Origin: Gammaproteobacteria bacterium
GTDB taxonomy: Bacteria > Pseudomonadota > Gammaproteobacteria > Arenicellales > JAOTYS01
Direction: 5' to 3'
Length of the DNA: 5,301 nucleotides
Assembly: GCA_029861795.1 (NCBI GenBank)
Contig: JAOTYS010000340.1
Span: forward strand, 1 to 5,301
The position numbers and the translations under genes were made by a program. Numbering within the stretch: the stretch's first letter is position 1; the number at the start of each line of letters is the position of its first letter. Shown piece by piece: positions 1 to 5,301 of this stretch. The notes beneath the pieces were generated by a model that had not been told where the DNA came from, did not search any database, and saw nothing but the letters and a program-made list of their open reading frames with translations.

Positions 1-67
1 GGAACTCTGAGTCCGGCTATCGAATCTTGCCACGTTCGGCGTCGCACGGGTGGAGGGTTTCTGCAAT

Positions 68-451
68 CGTAGGAGCAGCATCCTGCTGCGACGGATGTTG
101 AGTCGCGCCTCAATGGCGCTCCTACGATGGTGTCATGGATCATGTGTTGCAAGGCGCTGCTACGAGTCGCGAATCCCGTAGGAGCAGCATCCTGCTGCGA
201 CGGATGTTGAGTCGCGCCTCAATGGCGCTCCTACGTGGTCTCATGGATCATGTGTTGCAAGGCGCTGCTACGAGTCGCGAATCCCGTAGGAGCAGCATCC
301 TGCTGCGACAGATATTGAGTCGCGCCTCAATGGCGCTCCTACGTGGTCTCATGGATCATGTGTTGCAAGGCGCTGCTACGAGTCGCGAATCCCGTAGGAG
401 CAGCATCCTGCTGCGACAGATGTTGAGTCGCGCCTCAATGGCGCTGCTAGG
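68..451. repeat. Tandem array of four REP-like cloverleaf repeats, 108-bp period
   Basis: Four copies of a 59-bp palindromic element lie at 68-126, 177-235, 285-343 and 393-451, separated by near-identical 49- to 50-bp spacers. The period is 109, 108 and 108 bp, and copies differ by only a few bases. Each copy starts CGTAGGA and ends TCCTACG; inside are hairpins GCAGC/GCTGC and GCGCC/GGCGC (5-nt loops) and GAC/GTC around a 9-nt loop. The spacer itself holds a half-element (GGCGCTGCTACG), so the amplified unit is one full element plus a partial one. The last copy has a damaged outer arm (TGCTAGG) and runs into the 3' end of aroE. Recent unequal amplification is the simplest origin. Bases 1-67 before the array show no gene I can support; one plus frame is open from base 1 to a TAG at 70-72 inside the first repeat, but its 23 residues are not recognisable. 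Confidence 0.93.
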
Positions 452-1295
452 TAACTTGCCGCAAGGTTGCAATGACTGGTGCGGTTTCGGGTTTGCGGTC
501 ATGCCAGATGAAAAAGGACTCCGCTGCTTGTTCGACTAGCATACCCAAACCATCCACTGCGTGCGTCGCACCATGATCTTTTGCCCAGCGCATAAACGCC
601 GTGGGTTCATCGGCATACATCAAGTCATAGCCGAGTGCATCAGCAGTAAACAAACCGTCCGGCAGTTCAGGCACCTCTCCGCTGAGACCGGCCGCCGTGG
701 CATTGATCACAATATCGAAGCTCTGTCCGGCCAAGTCAGGCAGACCGCACACTTGTATATGTCCATCATGTGCAAACAAATCGGCGAGCCCTGCGGCCCT
801 ATCAATAGTGCGGTTTGCTACCACCAACAGTTTGGGCTGCTCTGCCAGCAAAGGGCCGAGGACGCCACGCACGGCGCCACCGGCACCGACGATAAGTAAG
901 TTCGCAGCACACACGGGTCGGTTCAAATTCTGAACCATGTCGCGTACCAACCCAACGCCATCAGTGTTGTCACCAAAGCGTTCGCCTTGCCGTGAGAATT
1001 TTAGCGTGTTGACTGCCCCAGCACGCTCAGCGCGAGCGCTGCGTTCAGTAGCGAGCTTCCATGCCTCGAGCTTGAACGGCACGGTGACATTAAGGCCTTG
1101 CCCCCCCGATGCTTGAAAGTTGCTAACTGCTTGTTCGAATCCGCCGAGATCGACCTGGATCGCCCGGTAGTCGATGCGTATGCCGCATTGCGTTGCGAAC
1201 AATGTATGAATCTGCGGTGACTTGCTGTGCGCCACGGGATTACCCATTACGGCATAAAGTTTGGGTGGTGCGTGAAAATCAAATAGGTCGGTCAT
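447..1295 (-). CDS. aroE: Shikimate dehydrogenase (NADP+)
   Basis: AroE reduces 3-dehydroshikimate to shikimate with NADPH in the cytosolic shikimate pathway leading to chorismate and aromatic amino acids. The 282-residue product is complete (the E. coli enzyme is about 272). The N-terminal substrate domain has GNPVAHSKSP with the shikimate-binding serines S24 and S26, NVTVPFK with catalytic K75, GAVNT with N96 and GDNTDG with D112, the K/D pair that defines the family. The Rossmann domain has GAGGA (137-141) and the NADP-phosphate-binding NRTxxR (161-166). The C-terminal part carries YDLMY (223-227) and GMLVEQAAESF with Q256. The ATG at 1293-1295 is the only ATG start before the first motif; no clear Shine-Dalgarno sequence precedes it. 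The gene diverges from the M20 gene. Its TAG stop (447-449) lies inside the last repeat of the tandem array, so its transcript would run into the array as 3' UTR. Confidence 0.97.
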   Translation of the reverse strand: MTDLFDFHAPPKLYAVMGNPVAHSKSPQIHTLFATQCGIRIDYRAIQVDLGGFEQAVSNFQASGGQGLNVTVPFKLEAWKLATERSARAERAGAVNTLKFSRQGERFGDNTDGVGLVRDMVQNLNRPVCAANLLIVGAGGAVRGVLGPLLAEQPKLLVVANRTIDRAAGLADLFAHDGHIQVCGLPDLAGQSFDIVINATAAGLSGEVPELPDGLFTADALGYDLMYADEPTAFMRWAKDHGATHAVDGLGMLVEQAAESFFIWHDRKPETAPVIATLRQVT

Positions 1296-1356
1296 GGGTA
1301 AATGCTAGCATGATTGGCGTGGACAAGATTCCGTATACAGTATTTCGATACAACGA

Positions 1357-1423
1357 TGTACGCCTAAAGGCGTACCTACACGACGCGTCGTCATTGTAGA
1401 TCCGCCTTCCGGACCGGAGATCC
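1357..1423. repeat. Head-to-head palindromic repeat pair, copy A
   Basis: This stretch lies upstream of aroE. It starts with a near-perfect hairpin GTACGCCTAAAGGCGTAC (1358-1375), then a short linker containing the perfect palindrome CGACGCGTCG (1381-1390), then GTCATTGTA and a second hairpin region around TCCGGACCGGA (1407-1417). The same order recurs at 3210-3270: an identical 19-bp first hairpin, a linker one base shorter, an identical GTCATTGTA, then a second hairpin sharing CGCCTTC. Read on the minus strand, the first hairpin begins TGTAGG, so the unit looks like two REP-like half-elements facing each other. No gene is seen here; the aroE promoter must lie in or near it. Confidence 0.75.
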
Positions 1424-1432
1424 ATGACACTA

Positions 1433-1491
1433 CGTAGGAGCACCTTCATGGTGCGACTTAAAATTTGTCGCGGCAAGATGCTGCTCCTACG
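1433..1491. repeat. Intact 59-nt cloverleaf REP-like element
   Basis: This is the same 59-nt layout as the array copies but with different stem and loop bases: outer stem CGTAGGA/TCCTACG (1433-1439 with 1485-1491), hairpin GCACC/GGTGC with loop TTCAT, GAC/GTC around TTAAAATTT, and hairpin GCGGC/GCTGC with loop AAGAT (one G-T wobble). Every position is either in a stem or in a loop of the family's standard size. It is followed by a 39-bp spacer in which GAATACAG occurs twice, then by another copy. Confidence 0.92.
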
Positions 1492-1530
1492 AATACAGAA
1501 ATCCCCAACCGAATACAGGAACCTGTTACG

Positions 1531-1590
1531 CGTAGGAGCGCCTTCCAGGCGCGACTTAACCCTTGTCGCGGCAATATGCCGCTCCTAACG
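1531..1590. repeat. Cloverleaf REP-like element, one-base insertion
   Basis: The stems are CGTAGGA (1531-1537) with TCCTAACG (1583-1590, one extra A against the consensus), GCGCC/GGCGC with loop TTCCA, GAC/GTC around TTAACCCTT, and GCGGC/GCCGC with loop AATAT, all perfectly paired apart from the inserted A. It ends 93 bp before the M20 peptidase start, so it could lie in that gene's promoter region or leader. Confidence 0.9.
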
Positions 1591-1670
1591 TTGCCGGTAA
1601 TCCCTCACAGCTACTGGTCGGATCTGCACAACTTTGGTAGTTTGCAGGTGTCGAAACATCGCGGACACGC

Positions 1671-1674
1671 GAGG
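1671..1674 (+). promoter_or_regulatory. Ribosome binding site deciding the M20 peptidase start
   Basis: GAGG lies nine bases before the ATG at 1684, a good Shine-Dalgarno sequence and spacing. It supports that ATG over in-frame upstream starts at 1465 and 1576, both of which fall inside repeat elements. Confidence 0.7.
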
Positions 1675-1683
1675 CGACTCAGC

Positions 1684-3099
1684 ATGATCGATTCTTCGAA
1701 GGCACAGCCGCTGATCGAAAGCTTATGGACAGATTCCATTCTGCCGCAGTTGCACGATTACATTCTTATCCCCAACAAATCCCCATTGTTCGACTCCGAA
1801 TGGCAAACCCACGGTCACATGGACAAGGCCGTCGGGCTAATCGAGAGCTGGTGTAAAGCGCAACCTATAGATGGCTTGACTGTGGAGGTTATTCGTCTAA
1901 TGGGACGTACTCCACTTATTTATATGGAAGTCCCTGGAGACTCACGAGACTGCGTGCTGCTTTACGGGCATCTGGACAAACAACCCGAGATGTCGGGTTG
2001 GCGCAGCGACTTGGGCCCGTGGAAACCCGTATATGAAGGCGACAAGCTTTACGGACGCGGGGGCGCGGATGATGGCTATGCTGCATTCAGTTCACTGGCC
2101 GCGATTCTTGCGCTTAACGACCAAGGTGTGTCGCACGCCGATCTCAAGATCGTGATCGAAGCGTGCGAAGAAAGCGGCAGTTATGATTTGCCCTATTACA
2201 TCGATGCGCTTTCGGACCGTATTGGTCGACCTGATCTGGTGATCTGCCTGGACTCCGGATGTGGCAACTATGACCAGCTCTGGAGCACCACGTCTCTACG
2301 CGGCATGGTCAGTGGTAACCTGTCCGTGGAAGTACTGACCGAAGGGGTCCATTCAGGAGATGCCAGCGGGATTGTACCTTCAAGCTTTCGCATCCTGCGC
2401 CAACTCTTATCTCGGCTAGATGAGGAGACCACTGGCGAAGTGCTGGACCGCGCGTTTCACGTGGATATTCCCTCCGAGCGTGTACAGCAAGCACAACAAG
2501 CCGCGCGAGTACTTGGCGACGAGGTGTATTCCAAGTTCCCATTTGTAAACGGAACGCAACCCGTCAGCACCGAACACCACGAACTCATTCTGAATCGTAC
2601 CTGGAGACCGGCGCTTTCTATCACTGGCGCCAGCGGCCTACCCTCCCTAAGTGACGCCGGTAACGTATTGCGACCAGGTACAGTGTTAAAACTCTCGCTT
2701 AGGTTGCCACCGACTTGTGATGCAGAGGCGGCCGATGAAACGCTAAATCAAATACTAGAGCAAGACCCACCTTACGGAGCTAAGGTGACCTTTGAGCCTG
2801 AGCAAAGCGCCAGTGGTTGGAATGCCCCGCCAGTCGCGCCTTGGTTGGAAGTATCGTTAGATAATGCATCACACAACTTCTTTGGTAAGCCTGCCGTCTA
2901 TATGGGCGAAGGGGGTTCCATTCCATTCATGGGCATGCTCGGCGAAAAATTCCCAGAGGCACAATTTCTGATTACCGGTGTTCTTGGTCCTCACTCTAAT
3001 GCCCATGGCCCCAACGAGTTCCTACATATTCCCACCGCAAAAAAAGTCACTTGTTGCGTCGCACAAGTCATCGCCGATCATTACGTTCGCGAGCGCTGA
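1684..3099 (+). CDS. M20-family metallopeptidase (carnosinase/Cys-Gly dipeptidase-like)
   Basis: This is a cytosolic dinuclear zinc exopeptidase of 471 residues, a usual length for M20 dipeptidase-like enzymes. It has no signal peptide. The metal and catalytic motifs are all present: GHLDKQP with H96 and D98, GRGGADDG with bridging D129, EACEESGS with general base E162 and metal ligand E163, CLDSGC with D190, and AHGPNEF with H441. The insert (dimerisation) domain spans roughly 207-380 and has GVHSG with H223, which in CNDP2-type enzymes reaches into the partner's active site. The order of motifs fits the CNDP2/Dug1 branch, whose members cleave dipeptides such as carnosine or Cys-Gly; the actual substrate here is unknown. 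The frame stays open for 73 codons upstream, but that part is translated repeat DNA and I exclude it. The stop overlaps GCGCTGACTCCTAC, which resembles a repeat end. ggt lies downstream in the same direction. Confidence 0.93.
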   Translation: MIDSSKAQPLIESLWTDSILPQLHDYILIPNKSPLFDSEWQTHGHMDKAVGLIESWCKAQPIDGLTVEVIRLMGRTPLIYMEVPGDSRDCVLLYGHLDKQPEMSGWRSDLGPWKPVYEGDKLYGRGGADDGYAAFSSLAAILALNDQGVSHADLKIVIEACEESGSYDLPYYIDALSDRIGRPDLVICLDSGCGNYDQLWSTTSLRGMVSGNLSVEVLTEGVHSGDASGIVPSSFRILRQLLSRLDEETTGEVLDRAFHVDIPSERVQQAQQAARVLGDEVYSKFPFVNGTQPVSTEHHELILNRTWRPALSITGASGLPSLSDAGNVLRPGTVLKLSLRLPPTCDAEAADETLNQILEQDPPYGAKVTFEPEQSASGWNAPPVAPWLEVSLDNASHNFFGKPAVYMGEGGSIPFMGMLGEKFPEAQFLITGVLGPHSNAHGPNEFLHIPTAKKVTCCVAQVIADHYVRER

Positions 3100-3130
3100 C
3101 TCCTACCAGGTACGAACGCCTTCTCTCCCA

Positions 3131-3194
3131 ATCCGTAGGACCACCTTCCAGGATGTCATCCTGAGGCACATCCGTGTGCTGAAGGATCTAATCC
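3131..3194. repeat. Composite repeat: REP-like left arm joined to a CATCCTGAG-type hairpin
   Basis: The left part, CGTAGGACCACCTTCCAGG (from 3134), matches the left arm of the cloverleaf family. It then changes into a different palindrome at 3154-3189: ATCCT (3158-3162) pairs with AGGAT (3183-3187), enclosing GCACA/TGTGC (3166-3170 with 3175-3179) around loop TCCG. A second possible hairpin, AGGATG/CATCCT, overlaps the junction. It sits about 35 bp after the M20 stop and could end or stabilise that transcript, but no T-run follows, so I do not call a terminator. From memory, TGTCATCCTGAG...AAGGATCT intergenic repeats occur in many environmental bacteria. Confidence 0.65.
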
Positions 3195-3209
3195 CATTTG
3201 GTGTGGCGC

Positions 3210-3270
3210 TGTACGCCTAAAGGCGTACCCACAAACGCGCTGTCATTGTAAGTTCGCCTTCAGGCGAACT
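3210..3270. repeat. Head-to-head palindromic repeat pair, copy B
   Basis: This is the second copy of the unit at 1357-1423. The hairpin GTACGCCTAAAGGCGTAC (3211-3228) is identical to copy A, the linker is 13 instead of 14 bases, and GTCATTGTA (3242-3250) is identical. The second hairpin here is perfect: AGTTCGCCT/AGGCGAACT with a two-base loop (3251-3270). The second hairpin also works as the left arm of a diverged cloverleaf element that continues to 3315. Confidence 0.8.
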
Positions 3271-3315
3271 TTAACGCTCTCTACGACATTGCTGCAGCAC
3301 GATGCTGGTCCTACT
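3246..3315. repeat. Diverged cloverleaf REP-like element
   Basis: The element starts with a left hairpin at 3251-3270, continues through TTTAACGCTC (compare the TTAACCCTT loop at 1556) and GAC (3284-3286), and ends with the right hairpin GCAGC/GCTGG around ACGAT (3294-3308) and TCCTACT (3309-3315). It is about 70 nt long rather than 59 and the outer stem no longer pairs well, so it looks like a decaying copy. Its right end was then duplicated (see 3301-3336). Confidence 0.55.
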
Positions 3316-3336
3316 AATGATGCTGGTCCTACTAAT
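3301..3336. repeat. Perfect 18-bp tandem duplication
   Basis: GATGCTGGTCCTACTAAT occurs twice back to back (3301-3318 and 3319-3336) with no mismatch. It covers the right end of a decayed REP-like element plus three bases of flank. Perfect identity suggests a recent slippage event. It lies about 95 bp upstream of ggt, just before the likely promoter region. Confidence 0.9.
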
Positions 3337-3376
3337 ATAGAAACCCCTTACCCGTAGGAAGAAATTACAACCGCTA

Positions 3377-3404
3377 TTGTCTTGGTAGTTCCATCGGGTA
3401 GTAT
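3377..3404 (+). promoter_or_regulatory. Possible sigma-70 promoter for ggt
   Basis: TTGTCT (3377-3382), a 16-base spacer and TAGTAT (3399-3404) each match the sigma-70 consensus at four of six positions. Transcription would start near 3411, giving a leader of about 20 bases. It is the best pair I find in the only repeat-free stretch before ggt. The evidence is weak. Confidence 0.3.
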
Positions 3405-3431
3405 CTGGGCTCATCTTTCAGATCACGTGTG

Positions 3432-5183
3432 ATGCGACTTCAAGACTTTCCCAAACTGGCTTGGTTCGTAATAAGCCTGGCATATATCGATACGTCTTGT
3501 CTGGCACTGGATGTACAGCCTGAATCGGGCAGCGGATGGACACATAAGCAAGCTGTCACCGCTGAGAAATTCATGGTGTCGGCCGCACATCCGTTGGCCG
3601 CCGAGACCGGCTACGACGTGCTGCGGGCGGGCGGAACGGCCGTCGATGCTGCAGTCGCGGTGCAGTTGGTGTTGAACCTCGTCGAGCCGCAGTCTTCAGG
3701 TATTGGTGGCGGAGCCTTCATGCTTCACTGGGACGCAAAACGGCGAGAGCTCTCCACTATCGATGGTCGCGAGACCGCACCCGCCGCGGCACGCCCGGTT
3801 TATTTTCTTGATGAAAACGGCGACACCAAGCAATGGTGGGCCACTGTTACTGGGGGAGGATCAGTGGGCGTGCCGGGCACACTCAAACTTTTAGCATTGG
3901 CCCACCAACGTTATGGGGGACTCGCCTGGGGGGATTTGTTTGAATCTGCAATTGAGTTAGCGGATTCAGGCTTCGAGGTCACCCCACGGCTAGCGACGTC
4001 GATCACCCAAGCAAAAGCAGTCGGTTTGGATCGATTCGATGCTACACGCAGTTACTTCTTTAACGACGACGGCTCAACGCTGGCCGCGGGAGCCATTCTT
4101 AAGAATCCGGAGTTTGCCGACACCTTGCGGATCATTGCGGAAGGCGGTGCTGAGAGTTTCTATCGCGGTCAGATCGCCGAGGACATTGTCAACGCAGTTC
4201 GTTCCACTAAAGACAATCCCGGACTGATGACTTTGGAGGATCTCGCCACCTATGAGGCCAAGTTTCGACGTCCGGTGTGTTCGTCGTATCGGTCATACCA
4301 GGTGTGCGGCATGGGACCGCCGAGTTCAGGTGCGCTAACCGTCGGCCAGATCCTAGGTATGTTGAATCATTTCGATATGAGGGACATGGGGTTAGGTGTC
4401 GATACGATTCACCTCTATTCGGAAGCAGCTAAGCTCGCGTATGCCGATCGCGCCATGTACATGGCAGACAGCGACTATGTACGCATGCCAATGCAAGGTT
4501 TGCTCGATCCCGCTTACCTGACGTTCCGTGCACAGCTCATCAAACTAGACAGGGTCCGACGGAACCCGGGACATGGTAATCCTCCGTGGCAAGACGCTGC
4601 TCTGTATGCACCCGACAACAAAGAAGAACGTCCCGGCACAAGTCATTTTTCTATCGTGGACCGCTTTGGAAATGCAGTATCTATGACCACCACAATCGAG
4701 ACCGGTTTTGGTAGTCGTGTGATGGTGGGTGGGTTTCTTCTCAATAATGAACTCACCGACTTTTCATGGGAACCGGAGAAAAACGGTCGTCCTGTGGCCA
4801 ACCGGGTTGAAGGCGGGAAGCGTCCACGCAGTTCCATGTCTCCGACCATCGTGTTTAAGCCGGATGGTGCGCCCTACTTGCTACTTGGCTCGCCTGGCGG
4901 AAGCCGCATCATCAATTATGTGGCAAAGACTTTGATCGCGATTCTCGACTGGGACATGGATATCCAAGAAGCAATGAATGTCGGTCATTTCGTCAGTCGC
5001 AACGGTCCAATCGACATAGAGAGTGGCACCATTGCATCTGAGTTTACGAAGCAACTGCAAAAACGCGGGCACGAAGTCAATGTGCGAGACCTCAATAGCG
5101 GACTACACGGAATCATGATCAAGGATGAATTACTCGTTGGTGGGGCCGACCCCAGACGTGAAGGCGTGGTGATGGGAGATTAG
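3432..5183 (+). CDS. ggt: Gamma-glutamyltransferase, autoprocessing Ntn-hydrolase
   Basis: GGT transfers or hydrolyses the gamma-glutamyl group of glutathione and related amides. In Gram-negatives it is usually periplasmic. The proenzyme (583 residues from the ATG; E. coli has 580) cleaves itself before the nucleophile, here T403 in GTSHFS (codon at 4638), giving chains of about 402 and 181 residues. Other family marks are DGRETAP with carboxylate-binding R113, LNNELTDFS with D443, KRPRSSMSP with S467/S468, and oxyanion-hole GSPGG (486-490). Residue E423 replaces E. coli N411, and the stretch between DFS and KRPxSS, which includes the lid loop, is about five residues shorter than in E. coli. 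The N-terminus has a hydrophobic run (about 9-26) that looks like a weak signal peptide, with possible cleavage near A25. GTG at 3429 is an adjacent alternative start; neither has a clear Shine-Dalgarno sequence. The gene follows the M20 peptidase in the same direction after about 330 bases. Confidence 0.95.
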   Translation: MRLQDFPKLAWFVISLAYIDTSCLALDVQPESGSGWTHKQAVTAEKFMVSAAHPLAAETGYDVLRAGGTAVDAAVAVQLVLNLVEPQSSGIGGGAFMLHWDAKRRELSTIDGRETAPAAARPVYFLDENGDTKQWWATVTGGGSVGVPGTLKLLALAHQRYGGLAWGDLFESAIELADSGFEVTPRLATSITQAKAVGLDRFDATRSYFFNDDGSTLAAGAILKNPEFADTLRIIAEGGAESFYRGQIAEDIVNAVRSTKDNPGLMTLEDLATYEAKFRRPVCSSYRSYQVCGMGPPSSGALTVGQILGMLNHFDMRDMGLGVDTIHLYSEAAKLAYADRAMYMADSDYVRMPMQGLLDPAYLTFRAQLIKLDRVRRNPGHGNPPWQDAALYAPDNKEERPGTSHFSIVDRFGNAVSMTTTIETGFGSRVMVGGFLLNNELTDFSWEPEKNGRPVANRVEGGKRPRSSMSPTIVFKPDGAPYLLLGSPGGSRIINYVAKTLIAILDWDMDIQEAMNVGHFVSRNGPIDIESGTIASEFTKQLQKRGHEVNVRDLNSGLHGIMIKDELLVGGADPRREGVVMGD

Positions 5184-5197
5184 GTTACGACGATAGG

Positions 5198-5222
5198 TCG
5201 CACCAGGATGCCGCTCCTACGA
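5198..5222. repeat. Right half of a cloverleaf REP-like element
   Basis: GTCGCACCAGGATGCCGCTC followed by CTACG matches the right half of the element at 1467-1491 with a few changes. No matching left half with CGTAGGA precedes it. It begins 14 bp after the ggt stop. Confidence 0.65.
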
Positions 5223-5248
5223 AATTAGTGGTATTCGCCTCATACCGC

Positions 5249-5269
5249 GGGATCGGCTCCAGGCGCAAC
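5249..5269. repeat. Degenerate left arm of a REP-like element
   Basis: GGGATCGGCTCCAGGCGCAA resembles the left arm at 1534-1555 (TAGGAGCGCCTTCCAGGCGC) with gaps and several mismatches. The rest of the tail to 5301 shows nothing else I can name. Confidence 0.35.
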
Positions 5270-5301
5270 CAGCATTGATTGAACACAACCTTGGCACGAC
5301 A

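Noticed and set aside
68..451. CRISPR-like array
   Set aside because: The repeats are regularly spaced, but the intervening spacers are the same sequence each time and the repeat is a 59-nt multi-stem palindrome. No cas gene is present.
135..539. Plus-strand open frame of 134 codons with three 36-residue repeats (MDHVLQGAATSRESRR...)
   Set aside because: The period of 108 bp is divisible by three, so one frame stays open through the repeat DNA by chance. The rest is antisense to the aroE 3' end. No ribosome binding site, and the peptide is only translated REP sequence.
1296..1356. aroE promoter on the minus strand
   Set aside because: TATACG and TTGTAT-like words occur, but no -35/-10 pair has 16-18 base spacing, so I could not place a promoter.
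1433..1590. tRNA genes, suggested by the cloverleaf shape
   Set aside because: There is no T-loop TTCRA motif, no D-loop GG, and no anticodon arm geometry (the central stem is only 3 bp); stems also contain reciprocal outer palindromes typical of REPs.
68..1590. Integron attC sites, which also fold as single strands
   Set aside because: No GTTRRRY/RYYYAAC core sites are at the ends, and the neighbouring genes are ordinary chromosomal genes in mixed orientation, not cassettes.
1465..1683. 73-codon N-terminal extension of the M20 peptidase frame
   Set aside because: It is translated from two palindromic repeat elements and their spacer. The family motifs begin after the ATG at 1684, which has GAGG nine bases upstream.
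3154..3189. Rho-independent terminator of the M20 gene
   Set aside because: The hairpin is convincing but is not followed by a T-run; it reads better as a dispersed repeat.
3422..3433. Palindrome ATCAC-GT-GTGAT overlapping the ggt start codon, as an operator or start-blocking hairpin
   Set aside because: The arms are only five bases with a two-base centre, too tight for a hairpin and without a known operator pattern. The Crp-like half-sites are in the wrong orientation (TCAC before GTGA).

Overview
The window carries three complete, recognisable housekeeping or metabolic genes set in intergenic DNA full of palindromic repeats. From + strand position 1: a tandem repeat array (68-451); aroE (shikimate dehydrogenase) on the minus strand (447-1295); a 388-base intergenic region with three repeat elements; an M20-family dinuclear zinc peptidase on the plus strand (1684-3099); a second repeat-rich intergenic region of about 330 bases; a gamma-glutamyltransferase (ggt-type) on the plus strand (3432-5183); and a short tail with decayed repeat copies. 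No transposase, RAYT, tRNA, rRNA or CRISPR is visible.

The organism is most likely a gammaproteobacterium, perhaps allied to the Xanthomonadales. The basis is the CGTAGGAGC...GCTCCTACG repeat family (REP-like elements of this type are common in xanthomonads and pseudomonads), moderate GC by eye, and the flavour of the M20 protein. This is inference from memory, not a database result.

The main structural observation is that the intact repeats share a 59-nt design that folds, on paper, into a four-way cloverleaf: outer stem 7 bp, hairpin 5-5-5, central 3 bp stem with 9-nt loop, hairpin 5-5-5, with no base left over. The arms differ between copies with paired, compensating changes (one copy has 60 nt through a single inserted A). 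Four near-identical copies sit in a 108-bp tandem array behind aroE. The stem of the last copy supplies the aroE stop codon. Other intergenic copies are diverged, halved or combined with other repeat families, one of them twice in a conserved head-to-head arrangement.

Functionally, aroE (aromatic amino acid precursor synthesis) is unrelated to and divergent from the other two genes. The M20 enzyme and GGT lie in the same direction and would fit a glutathione or gamma-glutamyl-peptide salvage route: GGT removes the gamma-glutamyl group outside the cytoplasm and a cytosolic M20 dipeptidase splits the resulting dipeptide. The 330-base repeat-filled gap suggests separate transcription, so this link is only a hypothesis.
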